A program made the translations under genes and the position numbers. DNA of 55,039 nucleotides from Bacteroidaceae bacterium (lineage in GTDB: Bacteria; Bacteroidota; Bacteroidia; Bacteroidales; Bacteroidaceae). The stretch's first letter is position 1. Each line of letters begins with the position of its first letter. The notes under the pieces are model-generated. The model was not told where the DNA came from, made no database searches, and was given only the letters and a program-made list of their open reading frames with translations. The DNA is taken from positions 1 to 55,039 of the forward strand of contig JAILFY010000239.1 in assembly GCA_024697285.1 (NCBI GenBank), written 5' to 3'. Shown here one piece after another: positions 9,431 to 17,735 of the stretch.

Positions 9431-11929
9431 CTATCGGAGCTCGATGCTCACTTCTGCGGGTTGCAGGAGTGGTGAGGAAAAAATGATACGGGCTTGGGAC
9501 GTCTGGCCATCTGCGGCGGCATTGTCTGCGATGGGATTCTGGTTCTGGCGCTGGCCTTTGGAGGACACGACGTAGGCCAGAAGCCGACCGCCGTTGGCGC
9601 GCAGAGCGCGGGTGGAGCGGACGTCGGTGTCGCGCAAATCGCCGTTTTCCAGTCCGAGGATGCGTGCTGAACCCAGTGCGTAGCAAGTGATGTTGTTGTC
9701 TGCAAGAGGCACCAGATTACCCGCCTCGTCGATGACTTCTACATGAACCAAAGCCACCTGGCCTTGCTCTATGGACTTCTTGTCCACCGTGGCGCGAAGG
9801 GCATAAGGCCTGTCGCAAGTGGTGATGGAAGAGGTGGCTCCGTTGCTGGCTTCGCAACGCAGGGAGCCGGCGGCATAGGGGATGTCCCAATAGAGGATGC
9901 CCGTAGCTTCGTCCAAGGTGGGCTCGCCGCCTATGGGCTGGAAGTTGGAGGCAACGGTGCTGTCCTTGCCTCTCGGGCACAGAAGCAGTCGGGCCGAGGG
10001 GGCATTGGTGTAGCAAACGACCCGGATGGTCTGTCCGTCCTCGTAGTTCCAGATAGCTGGAGCATAGGAAGATACGGGTTGCTGGCGGCGCCGCGCCTGC
10101 TGACGTTGTCCCTGACGACCTTGTCCGTTGTTAATGGGGTAGGCTCCTACGTAGCAAGTGGGGCTCTCGCTCCACAGGGAAGCGCGGTAGTAACCATTTG
10201 GTTTCACATATCCAGCCAAGTCCAGAAGTCCTGCACCGGAGCCTCGTGCGGGCCATGCACCACTCTCTCCTAAGTAATCGATGCCCGTCCAGAGGAATTG
10301 TCCGAAGATATGTTCGTTGTCCCGGACGGCTTTCCACGATGGATAGTCATGGCGATTCTCGCTGCCGTAGATGACTCGTTTCGGGTACTGCTGGTGATCC
10401 TCCCCGTAGCGGCTCTCGGTGTAGTTATAGCCCACGACGTCCACTGCTTCGGGGTAGGCCGTCTGATTGCTCATGACGACTCCGGCCAGAGCACCCGTCA
10501 CGGCGCGGCTGGGGTCGATGTCTCGCACAATCTTGGACAGGCGCTGAGCGATGACGCCTATGCGTTCGGCGTTGGGCTGGTCGGGTTTGTAGCCACCATA
10601 CATAGGTTGGGTGAAACCGGCCGTTCCGCCATCGAGGATGGGATGTGTGTAGGGATCGTTGGGGTAATCGACTTCGTTGCCAATACTCCAGAGGAAGATG
10701 GAGGGGTGACAGCGGTCGCGGCGCACCATATCTGCCACGTCGCGGTCAATCCATTCCTCGAAATAGTCGAAGGTGCCCTCGTAGCCCGGGGTGCCTTGGT
10801 TCCATCCCTTCAGCCATTTGCGCTTGGGAAATTCCCATTCGTCGCTGGCTTCGTCCATGACCAGCAGTCCGAGGGAGTCGCAGAGGGAGTAGAGGGCGGG
10901 GGCGTGCGGATTGTGGCTCATGCGTATGGCGTTGGTTCCTATGGATTTGAGGGTGAGCAACCTCTGGCGCCACACGTCGGCGGGAACGGCAGTTCCCAAG
11001 GTGCCCGCGTCGTCGTGCAGACAGACTCCTTTCACCTTCATCCATTGGCCGTTGAGGGCAAAGCCGTGGTCCGGAGAGAACTCAAGAGTGCGCAGGCCCA
11101 ATGGCACCTCGGAGCAGTCGGTCTGGGTGGAACCGGAGAGCAAGCGGGCACGCACCTTGTAAAGATAGGGGTTGGAGAGCGACCATCGGTGGGGGCGGGA
11201 GATGGAGAGTCGGCAGTCCTTGCCCTTGGCGGAGGCAACGACGGTGCCCGTGGCGTCGAGGATATCCACAACAACTCGGCTGTCTGCTGCCTCATTCTCG
11301 ATATCCACCTTCACCTGTACGACTGCTTTCTTGTCGTTGAGGCTCTGGATTTGCCAGGAAGTGCCCCAGAGGGCGATGTGGGTTTGGGGGGCGCTGACGA
11401 GCCACACGGGTCGGTAGATACCCGAACCGGTGTACCAGCGGGAGTCGTTTTGCCGAGAGTGATCTACGCGAACGGCAAGAACATTGTCGCCACCTTTATT
11501 TATATAAGGTGTGAGGTCGTAGAGGAAAGAGGCAAATCCGCTGGGGCGATAGCCCAGCAGATGTCCGTTGAGATATACGCTGGAGCGGTTATATACGCCT
11601 TCAAAATAGATGAACAGGCGTTGGTCGTCGGTGAGCTCAGAGGCGTTTATCCGGAGGTGGTTGCGGTACCAACCGATTCCGCCGGGAAGATAGCCCTGGC
11701 ACGAACCGGCATCGGGCGACATGGCTTGAGAGACGCCCCAGTCGTGGGGAACGGCCACGTATTGCCACCGCGTGTCGTTGAAGGCGGGGTCAACAAATGC
11801 GGAGTCGTCTTCAAGGCGGAAACGCCAACCATCGTTGAGAAGGCGTGCGTCGCCAAAACTGGGCTGAGCGGAGAGAGTAATACTCCACGCTAAGAGAAAG
11901 AAGAAGGAATAGAGGAAACGAGTTTTCAT
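9431..11929 (-). CDS. Glycoside hydrolase family 2 (beta-galactosidase-like), secreted
   Basis: VPHDWGVSQ, GVCLHDDAGTLG, AIRMSHNPHAPALYSLCDSLGLLVMDEASDEW, FLWSIGNEVDYP, IYGSENRHDYP. Likely start at MKTRFLYSF (11929); ORF track starts at 12007. Confidence 0.9.
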   Translation of the reverse strand: MKTRFLYSFFFLLAWSITLSAQPSFGDARLLNDGWRFRLEDDSAFVDPAFNDTRWQYVAVPHDWGVSQAMSPDAGSCQGYLPGGIGWYRNHLRINASELTDDQRLFIYFEGVYNRSSVYLNGHLLGYRPSGFASFLYDLTPYINKGGDNVLAVRVDHSRQNDSRWYTGSGIYRPVWLVSAPQTHIALWGTSWQIQSLNDKKAVVQVKVDIENEAADSRVVVDILDATGTVVASAKGKDCRLSISRPHRWSLSNPYLYKVRARLLSGSTQTDCSEVPLGLRTLEFSPDHGFALNGQWMKVKGVCLHDDAGTLGTAVPADVWRQRLLTLKSIGTNAIRMSHNPHAPALYSLCDSLGLLVMDEASDEWEFPKRKWLKGWNQGTPGYEGTFDYFEEWIDRDVADMVRRDRCHPSIFLWSIGNEVDYPNDPYTHPILDGGTAGFTQPMYGGYKPDQPNAERIGVIAQRLSKIVRDIDPSRAVTGALAGVVMSNQTAYPEAVDVVGYNYTESRYGEDHQQYPKRVIYGSENRHDYPSWKAVRDNEHIFGQFLWTGIDYLGESGAWPARGSGAGLLDLAGYVKPNGYYRASLWSESPTCYVGAYPINNGQGRQGQRQQARRRQQPVSSYAPAIWNYEDGQTIRVVCYTNAPSARLLLCPRGKDSTVASNFQPIGGEPTLDEATGILYWDIPYAAGSLRCEASNGATSSITTCDRPYALRATVDKKSIEQGQVALVHVEVIDEAGNLVPLADNNITCYALGSARILGLENGDLRDTDVRSTRALRANGGRLLAYVVSSKGQRQNQNPIADNAAADGQTSQARIIFSSPLLQPAEVSIELR

Positions 11930-12031
11930 AGATAATGTAGTGTTTGTGGAGAGGTAAGTCGAGGATGATAGAGAAGAACCCGAGAGGAAGAAATGGAATC
12001 CACGCACAATACGTGGATTCCTGTTCGGAGA

Positions 12032-12964
12032 TCAAAGTGCAGCGAGATAGCGCTCGGCCTCGATAGCAGCTTTTGCGCCCGAGCCTGCGGCAACTACTGC
12101 CTGACGGTAGTGGGGGTCGGCCACGTCGCCGGCTGCGAAGACGCCAGGGATGCCCGTGCGGGGGGAGTCGCCTTCGGTGAGGATATAGCCCACCTCGTCG
12201 GTTTTCACCCACGGACGGAAGATATCGGAATTGGGCTTGTGGCCGATGGCGAGGAAGAAGCCATCGATGGGCAGGTCGTAGCGTCGCTCGTCGGTTTCGC
12301 CTTTTCGATAGACGACGTGTGCGCCTTCTACCCCATTCTCGCCATAGAGTCCCAGCGTGTTGTGCTCAAACAGCACTTCAATTTTAGGATTGTTCAGGAC
12401 ACGCTCCTGCATAATCTGAGTGGCACGGAGGAAAGGTTTTCGGACGATGAGATAGACTTTCGATGCCAGTCCAGCGAGGTAGCTGGCTTCTTCGCAAGCG
12501 GTGTCGCCGCCGCCAACTACTGCTACTACTTTCTTGCGGTAGAAGAAACCGTCGCAGGTGGCACAGGCCGACACGCCCTGTCCGCGGTACTTCTCTTCGT
12601 CAGACAAGCCTAAGTACTTGGCACTGGCGCCAGTGCTGATGATGATACAGTCGGCGGTGACTTCACTCTCGTCGTCGAACCAGACGTGGTAGGGACGTGC
12701 CGATAAGTCTGTGCGCACTGCACTGGCCGAGCGAATCTCACAGCCGAAGCGTTCGGCTTGGCTGCGGAGGTTGTCCATCAGTTCGTTTGCATCAATGCCT
12801 TCGGGGAAACCGGGGAAATTCTCCACTTCGGTGGTTGTCGTCAGTTGGCCTCCGGGCTGCAATCCTTCGTAGAGTACGGGAGTGAGGTTGGAGCGACCTG
12901 CATAGATGGCAGCTGTGTAGCCCGCTGGGCCGCTGCCGATAATGAGAAGTTTAAGATGTTCCAT
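12032..12964 (-). CDS. trxB: Thioredoxin-disulfide reductase
   Basis: IIGSGPAGYTAAIYAGRSNLTPV, CATCDGFFYRKKVVAVVGGGDTACEEASYL (CATC redox centre), GVFAAGDVADPHYRQAVVAAGSG. Confidence 0.97.
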   Translation of the reverse strand: MEHLKLLIIGSGPAGYTAAIYAGRSNLTPVLYEGLQPGGQLTTTTEVENFPGFPEGIDANELMDNLRSQAERFGCEIRSASAVRTDLSARPYHVWFDDESEVTADCIIISTGASAKYLGLSDEEKYRGQGVSACATCDGFFYRKKVVAVVGGGDTACEEASYLAGLASKVYLIVRKPFLRATQIMQERVLNNPKIEVLFEHNTLGLYGENGVEGAHVVYRKGETDERRYDLPIDGFFLAIGHKPNSDIFRPWVKTDEVGYILTEGDSPRTGIPGVFAAGDVADPHYRQAVVAAGSGAKAAIEAERYLAAL

Positions 12965-13199
12965 ATTAAGGGTGCAGCTTTCGGCTGCGGTTTAAGGGGT
13001 TTAAGGTGCGAGCGGGGCTCGCGGTTTAAGGTGCAGCCTTCGGCTGCGGTTTAAGGGGTTTAAGGTGCGAGCGGGCTCGCGGTTTAAGGTGCGCCAAAGG
13101 CGCAGTTTAAGAGTTTAAGGGGCGAGCAAGCTCACGGTTTAAGGTGCAACTTTCGGCTGCGGTTTAAGGGGCCTAAGGTGCGAGCGGGCTCGCGGTTTA
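12965..13199. repeat. Array of ~8 GC-rich hairpins separated by GGTTTAAGG-type linkers, immediately 5' of trxB
   Basis: Alternating ~34-bp (AAGGTGCAGCCTTCGGCTGCGGTTTAAGGGGTTT) and ~24-bp (AAGGTGCGAGCGGGCTCGCGGTTT) units; stems GCAGCC/GGCTGC, GCGAGC/GCTCGC, GCGCC/GGCGC. Confidence 0.9.
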
Positions 13200-13203
13200 T
13201 TTA

Positions 13204-13288
13204 ATCTATCTTTTCTATCTTATCTATTTCGTCTATCTTATCTATTTCGTCTATTTCGTCTATTTTGTCTATTTCTATATCTATCTTT
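13204..13288. repeat. Low-complexity tandem TCTATYTYG-type array (~9-bp units)
   Basis: tctatcttttctatcttatctatttcgtctatcttatctatttcgtctatttcgtctattttgtctatttctatatctatc. Confidence 0.9.
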
Positions 13289-13306
13289 CCTGTCGCCTCT
13301 CTTCCT

Positions 13307-13933
13307 TCATCGCAGGTCAATGACTTCCACGAGAGGATAGTCTCTTGCTGGGAAGGTGTAGTCGGATTCATGGGTGGGCTGATTGGTTTCGAAGGAAAGA
13401 ATACTCAGTCGCATCCAGTTGCCATCTTTCTTGGCGCGGAAGCAAAGGGGTGTGTAGGTCGATTGTTCGCAATCTACATAAATCTCGCTGAAGGCTGTGT
13501 CCTTGTTTTTCGCTACGAGTCTTACCTCGTATGTCGCCTTGCCGCGCAAGGAGGACTTCTTGAGATAATATTTGTAGCCTTTCTTGTAGATGTAGATGAG
13601 TGCCGAAGGATTCATGGCAGCCAGTTCTTCTTCGTTGGGCTCAGTCACATTGACCTCATCAGCCCCTGGCATCATAGACCATTGTGTCTTGCCATCGAAC
13701 CAAGTGATGATGTCTTTTGTCTGCATCTGGAACTTACGTCCATAAAGGAGCATAGTTCCCGAAGTCTCGCTTTCTGGCGTGGTGCCTCGGAACTGTGTGG
13801 CCTTGAACTCAGCGCGAATACATCCGGAGTTAGTCATCCTGGCTGCCGTGGCGTCGAGGACGTCGCGGGCGTTCTGTGCTTGGGTGCACAGAACAAGTAG
13901 AGATAATAATAAGGTGTTGAAGAGACGTTTCAT
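13307..13933 (-). CDS. LolA-like outer-membrane lipoprotein carrier protein
   Basis: MKRLFNTLLLSLLVLCTQAQNARDVLDATAARMTNSGCIRAEFKA; LLYGRKFQMQTKDIITWFDGKTQWSM. ORF-track start 13978; likely start 13933. Confidence 0.75.
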   Translation of the reverse strand: MKRLFNTLLLSLLVLCTQAQNARDVLDATAARMTNSGCIRAEFKATQFRGTTPESETSGTMLLYGRKFQMQTKDIITWFDGKTQWSMMPGADEVNVTEPNEEELAAMNPSALIYIYKKGYKYYLKKSSLRGKATYEVRLVAKNKDTAFSEIYVDCEQSTYTPLCFRAKKDGNWMRLSILSFETNQPTHESDYTFPARDYPLVEVIDLR

Positions 13934-13961
13934 GTGAGAAGAGGGGTGTTTGTTTGGGAAC

Positions 13962-14576
13962 TCAACTGAAGAGCCCATAGAGGTTTGCGTCTATTTTGTC
14001 GGTGATGGAGCGGAAGTCCGCAGGGTTGGACTCGAATTTGCAGTGGTCGCCATCGATGATGATAAGATTGCCCTTATAGTTGCTGATCCATTCCTCATAG
14101 CGTGCTCCCAGGCCCTGCAGATAATCGATTCGGATACTTTGCTCGTAGTTGCGACCTCGTTTCTGAATCTGCGCGATGAGATTGGGAATAGTGGCGCGGA
14201 TATATATCATCAGATCCGGCAGCTTGACCAAAGACATCATTAAGTCGAAGAGGTCCGAGTAGTTTTCGAAATCGCGGTCAGACATGTAGCCTTGTGCATG
14301 TAAGTTGGGAGCAAAAATGCGGGCATCCTCGAAGATGGTGCGGTCTTGAATGATGGTATCAGAGGACTTGGATATTTCCACGACGTCCTTGAAGCGTTTG
14401 TTGAGAAAATAGATCTGAAGATTGAAGGACCAGCGTGCCATATCGGCGTAGAAGTCGTCCAGATAAGGATTAAATTCCACGGATTCGAAGTTGGGTTTCC
14501 ATCCGTAGTGGCGAGCAAGCATCTTTGTAAGGGTGGTTTTGCCCGAACCGATATTTCCTGCAATGGCGATGTGCAT
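13962..14576 (-). CDS. Deoxynucleoside kinase (copy 1)
   Basis: MHIAIAGNIGSGKTTLTKMLARHYGW P-loop; DRTIFEDARIFA; YIRATIPNLIAQIQKRGRNYEQSI. Confidence 0.88.
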   Translation of the reverse strand: MHIAIAGNIGSGKTTLTKMLARHYGWKPNFESVEFNPYLDDFYADMARWSFNLQIYFLNKRFKDVVEISKSSDTIIQDRTIFEDARIFAPNLHAQGYMSDRDFENYSDLFDLMMSLVKLPDLMIYIRATIPNLIAQIQKRGRNYEQSIRIDYLQGLGARYEEWISNYKGNLIIIDGDHCKFESNPADFRSITDKIDANLYGLFS

Positions 14577-14719
14577 AGTGATATCTTTATTATAGTGTGA
14601 GGAACTAGATGTGTAGAGAATCTGAAAGGAAGAAGAGGGGTGGGGGAGAGTCGCTTCTCCTGGGGGGCTGAGTGGATGATGGGTGTTCTGTGGACGATGC
14701 TTATTAAAGAGGTGTGGGA

Positions 14720-15340
14720 TTATTCGGGGAACAACCCGAAGAGCCGGCTGTCTATCTTGTCGATGATGCCGGCAAAGTCGGCTGGATTGTGCAGGAAGTC
14801 CAGTTCATCGACGTCGATGCTAAGAACCTTGCCGCGGTATTTCTCGAAGATGAATTCTTCGTAGAGCTGGTTTAAGTTCTTCAGGTAGTCGATGGGCATA
14901 CTTTGTTCGTAGTCACGACCGCGTTTGTAGATGTTCTGTACCAGATGTGGAACGGTGGAGCGCAAATAGATCATAAGGTCTGGGTAGTGCACGATTTCAG
15001 TCATCTGCTCAAACAGCTCCATGTACGTTGTGAAATCCCGGTCCGAGAGGTTGCCCATTGCATGGTTGTTGGCCGTGAAGACGTACACACCCTCGTAGAT
15101 ACTGCGGTCCTGAATGATCGTCTCCTGGGATTGGGAAATCAGTAGGAGGTCGCGGAAACGTTGCTTGAGGAAGTACACTTCGAGGTTAAAGGACCATCGG
15201 GGGATATCTTTGTAGTAGTCCTCCAGATAGGGGTTGGCTTCCACTGGCTCAAAGCGTGCTGTCCAGCCATAGTGCTGAGCCAGCAGCTTCGTCAGTGTGG
15301 TTTTGCCTGAACCTATATTTCCTGCGATGGCTATATGCAT
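14720..15340 (-). CDS. Deoxynucleoside kinase (copy 2, paralog)
   Basis: MHIAIAGNIGSGKTTLTKLLAQHYGW; DRSIYEGVYVFTANNHAMG; YLRSTVPHLVQNIYKRGRDYEQSMPIDYLKNLN. Confidence 0.88.
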   Translation of the reverse strand: MHIAIAGNIGSGKTTLTKLLAQHYGWTARFEPVEANPYLEDYYKDIPRWSFNLEVYFLKQRFRDLLLISQSQETIIQDRSIYEGVYVFTANNHAMGNLSDRDFTTYMELFEQMTEIVHYPDLMIYLRSTVPHLVQNIYKRGRDYEQSMPIDYLKNLNQLYEEFIFEKYRGKVLSIDVDELDFLHNPADFAGIIDKIDSRLFGLFPE

Positions 15341-15346
15341 AAGTTG

Positions 15347-16222
15347 TTATTTAGTGAGTAGGATATCACGGAGGGAATAGTTATCCATGAAGCAACTGCG
15401 GTCTACGTGGTGTGCGATGCCCTGCATGCGGCCAGTGGCGGAATATTGCCAGAGAACGAAGGTGGCGTCGTCGCGGAGTTTCGGCACCTCGGGGTGGTAG
15501 CGTGCTATCATATATTTATAAGAGGTGAAGGGACCGGAAAGGTATTTGTTGTAGAAGTCCCGGGATGTGTAGAGCATCGGTCTGATTCCATAGTGCTTTT
15601 CCACTTGGTCCAGAAACTGCTTCAGCTTCCTCTGGAAGTTGGCCAGCGATTCCCGTCCGCGGTGCTCAATGTCGATGATGGGAATCAAATCCATATCCCG
15701 CAGACTCACCGTCTGAGTCAGGTTGAGCAGTTGCTGCTGCACACTTGCGTTGGGGCGGTAGAAGTGGTAGGCTCCCACGTAGAGTCCTGCCCGCCGGGCT
15801 TCGCGGACATTCTGGCGATAGGTGTCGTCCACCAGTCGCTCGCCTTCGGTGGCTTTGACGTAGACGTACGAGATACCCCCTGACTTGGCCACTTGTTGCC
15901 AGTTGATGCGTCCTTGATAGTGCGATACGTCAATCCCTTGCAGGCTTGTGTTGGCCAGGTGCACCTGCTCGTCTTGCGTCAGTGGAGGGTCGTCGGAGAG
16001 CGGGCGCTGGGGCGCCAAGGAGGTGGGCAGTGCATCGGGATGAGGCTGGAGTTCATCGTCGTCGGGCGATAGCTTGGACCTTCTGTCGGGGGACTCCATC
16101 GTGTGAATAGCTGTTTCTGTGGGGACCTCGTTGCTGGCAGGATTGCTGCCGCCAGTGGTCGTCTCATTGGCAGAGGCAGCCAATGAGGAGAGATAAAAAA
16201 AACAAAAGAAGATTATTTTCAT
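15347..16222 (-). CDS. Glycoside hydrolase family 25 lysozyme-like, secreted
   Basis: LQGIDVSHYQGRINWQQVAKSGGISYVYVKATEGERLVDDTYRQNVREARRAGLYVGAYHFYRP; DLIPIIDIE. Confidence 0.9.
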   Translation of the reverse strand: MKIIFFCFFYLSSLAASANETTTGGSNPASNEVPTETAIHTMESPDRRSKLSPDDDELQPHPDALPTSLAPQRPLSDDPPLTQDEQVHLANTSLQGIDVSHYQGRINWQQVAKSGGISYVYVKATEGERLVDDTYRQNVREARRAGLYVGAYHFYRPNASVQQQLLNLTQTVSLRDMDLIPIIDIEHRGRESLANFQRKLKQFLDQVEKHYGIRPMLYTSRDFYNKYLSGPFTSYKYMIARYHPEVPKLRDDATFVLWQYSATGRMQGIAHHVDRSCFMDNYSLRDILLTK

Positions 16223-16698
16223 GCCAACTCAGAGCCGTCGAAAGTAAGAGGAAGAAGGGATTTGATACTCGGAACAATATATATGCCTTCTGTTCCATAA
16301 AGGAGCACTCTGATGGGCTGGTGAAAACGTGTCTCGGCCTCCAGCAATGCTTGCCGACAAGCTCCGCAGGGCGTCACAGGATGGGCAGTGAAGACACCTT
16401 TGCTCTGGGCCGCTATGGCAATGCAAACAGGAGGTGTCTGCGGAGCCGAAGCAGAGGCTGCGAAGAAGGCAGTGCGCTCTGCACAAAGGCCCACGGGAAA
16501 TACGGCGTTCTCCTGATTGCTGCCCCGGAAGACCTGACCATCCTTCAGTCGGATGGCTGCTCCCACCTGAAAATGGGAATAGGGTGCGTAGCTGGTGGTC
16601 GTCATGGTACAAGCTGTCTCGACGAGCGACCGGTCGGAATCACTCAGTTCTTCGAGGCTGCAAAACTCGATTTTTAGGTCTATATGGAGCTCTTTCAT
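16219..16698 (-). CDS. cdd: Cytidine deaminase
   Basis: SYAPYSHFQVGAAIRLKDGQVFRGSNQENAVFPVGLCAERTAFFAA; HPVTPCGACRQALLE zinc motif. Overlaps GH25 ORF by 4 bp. Confidence 0.92.
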   Translation of the reverse strand: MKELHIDLKIEFCSLEELSDSDRSLVETACTMTTTSYAPYSHFQVGAAIRLKDGQVFRGSNQENAVFPVGLCAERTAFFAASASAPQTPPVCIAIAAQSKGVFTAHPVTPCGACRQALLEAETRFHQPIRVLLYGTEGIYIVPSIKSLLPLTFDGSELA

Positions 16699-16763
16699 GT
16701 GCTATTTTTGTAAAGAATGGCACAAATATACAAATCTTTTTTCGCAGTTCAAGAAAAAAGCAT

Positions 16764-16771
16764 TACTTTTG
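16764..16771 (+). promoter_or_regulatory. TACTTTTG -7-like element upstream of the glucosaminidase/LysM gene
   Basis: Exact TAnnTTTG match about 26 bp before ATG 16797. Confidence 0.5.
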
Positions 16772-16796
16772 TGGCCTACAACAACATTTTTTGGGT

Positions 16797-17714
16797 ATGA
16801 ATCATCGATTTTCAACTTTTTTAATCTTCATAATTGCAATTTCCGGGGTCTATGGTCAAACATCAAGGGATGCAAATTGGTCTTATGTGGAGCGCTACAA
16901 AGACATGGCCGTTGACCAGATGCAGCGCTATCGTATTCCGGCCTCCATCACCCTGGCCCAGGGAATCTGTGAGAGCAGCGCCGGACGCAGTAGGCTTGCT
17001 CGCGAGGGACACAACCATTTTGGCATCAAAGTGGGCGTCAACTGGAAGGGTCCATATATGGTGATGGCCGACGACCGCCCCAACGACCGCTTCCGAGTCT
17101 ATCGCACCGACGACGAGAGCTTCGAGGACCACTCGCGGTTTCTCCACAACAATAAGCGCTACAGTTCCCTCTTCAACTTGAAGATTACGGACTACAAAGC
17201 GTGGGCCCATGGTCTGAAACGTTGTGGCTACGCAACAAATCCCAACTATGCCCCCATGCTCATTGGTGTCATCGAGCGCTACAACCTTTCGCAGTTCGAC
17301 TCCTATTCTTCCGGTCGCTATCACTCCAAGAAGAGAAGTACCGATCAGGAGGAAACGGAGTTCTTCAGCGAACATATAGTATATAAGGTGAACAAGTGCT
17401 ATCTCATCGTGGCCAACAGTGGCGACACTTGGGAGCGTGTGGCACGCGAGACGGGGGTCAGCGCCTCTAAACTCAGGAAGTACAACGAACGTCCGGACAA
17501 CTATCTGCTGCGCAGTGGGGACATCGTTTACCTAACCAAGAAACGTTCAAAGGGCGACAAGTCGCTGAGGCTGACACCCCACCGCGTGGAACCCGGTGAA
17601 TCCATGTACGACATCTCTCAGCGCTATGCAATCAAGCTGAAGTCCCTCTATAAACTTAATGCACTCTCCCCAGATTATGTGCCCCAGGTGGGCGACTTTA
17701 TCTGGCTTCGATAA
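16797..17714 (+). CDS. Glucosaminidase (mannosyl-glycoprotein endo-beta-N-acetylglucosaminidase-like) with LysM domains
   Basis: Start MNHRFSTFLIF; YRIPASITLAQGICESSAGRSRLAREGHNHFGIK; C-terminal LysM-like repeats. ORF track opens upstream at 16434. Confidence 0.9.
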   Translation: MNHRFSTFLIFIIAISGVYGQTSRDANWSYVERYKDMAVDQMQRYRIPASITLAQGICESSAGRSRLAREGHNHFGIKVGVNWKGPYMVMADDRPNDRFRVYRTDDESFEDHSRFLHNNKRYSSLFNLKITDYKAWAHGLKRCGYATNPNYAPMLIGVIERYNLSQFDSYSSGRYHSKKRSTDQEETEFFSEHIVYKVNKCYLIVANSGDTWERVARETGVSASKLRKYNERPDNYLLRSGDIVYLTKKRSKGDKSLRLTPHRVEPGESMYDISQRYAIKLKSLYKLNALSPDYVPQVGDFIWLR

Positions 17715-17735
17715 CCGTTTTTAATATTATAACTT

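Noticed and set aside
10298-11893. 531-aa ORF antisense to the GH2 gene
   Set aside because: GH2 catalytic motifs lie on the other strand; this is an antisense artefact.
16780-16794. Possible fourth copy of the AAAAATGTTGTT repeat (ACAACAACATTTTTTG)
   Set aside because: Only ~14 bp match and no extension into TAGTTTATTT; compatible with chance in A/T-rich DNA.
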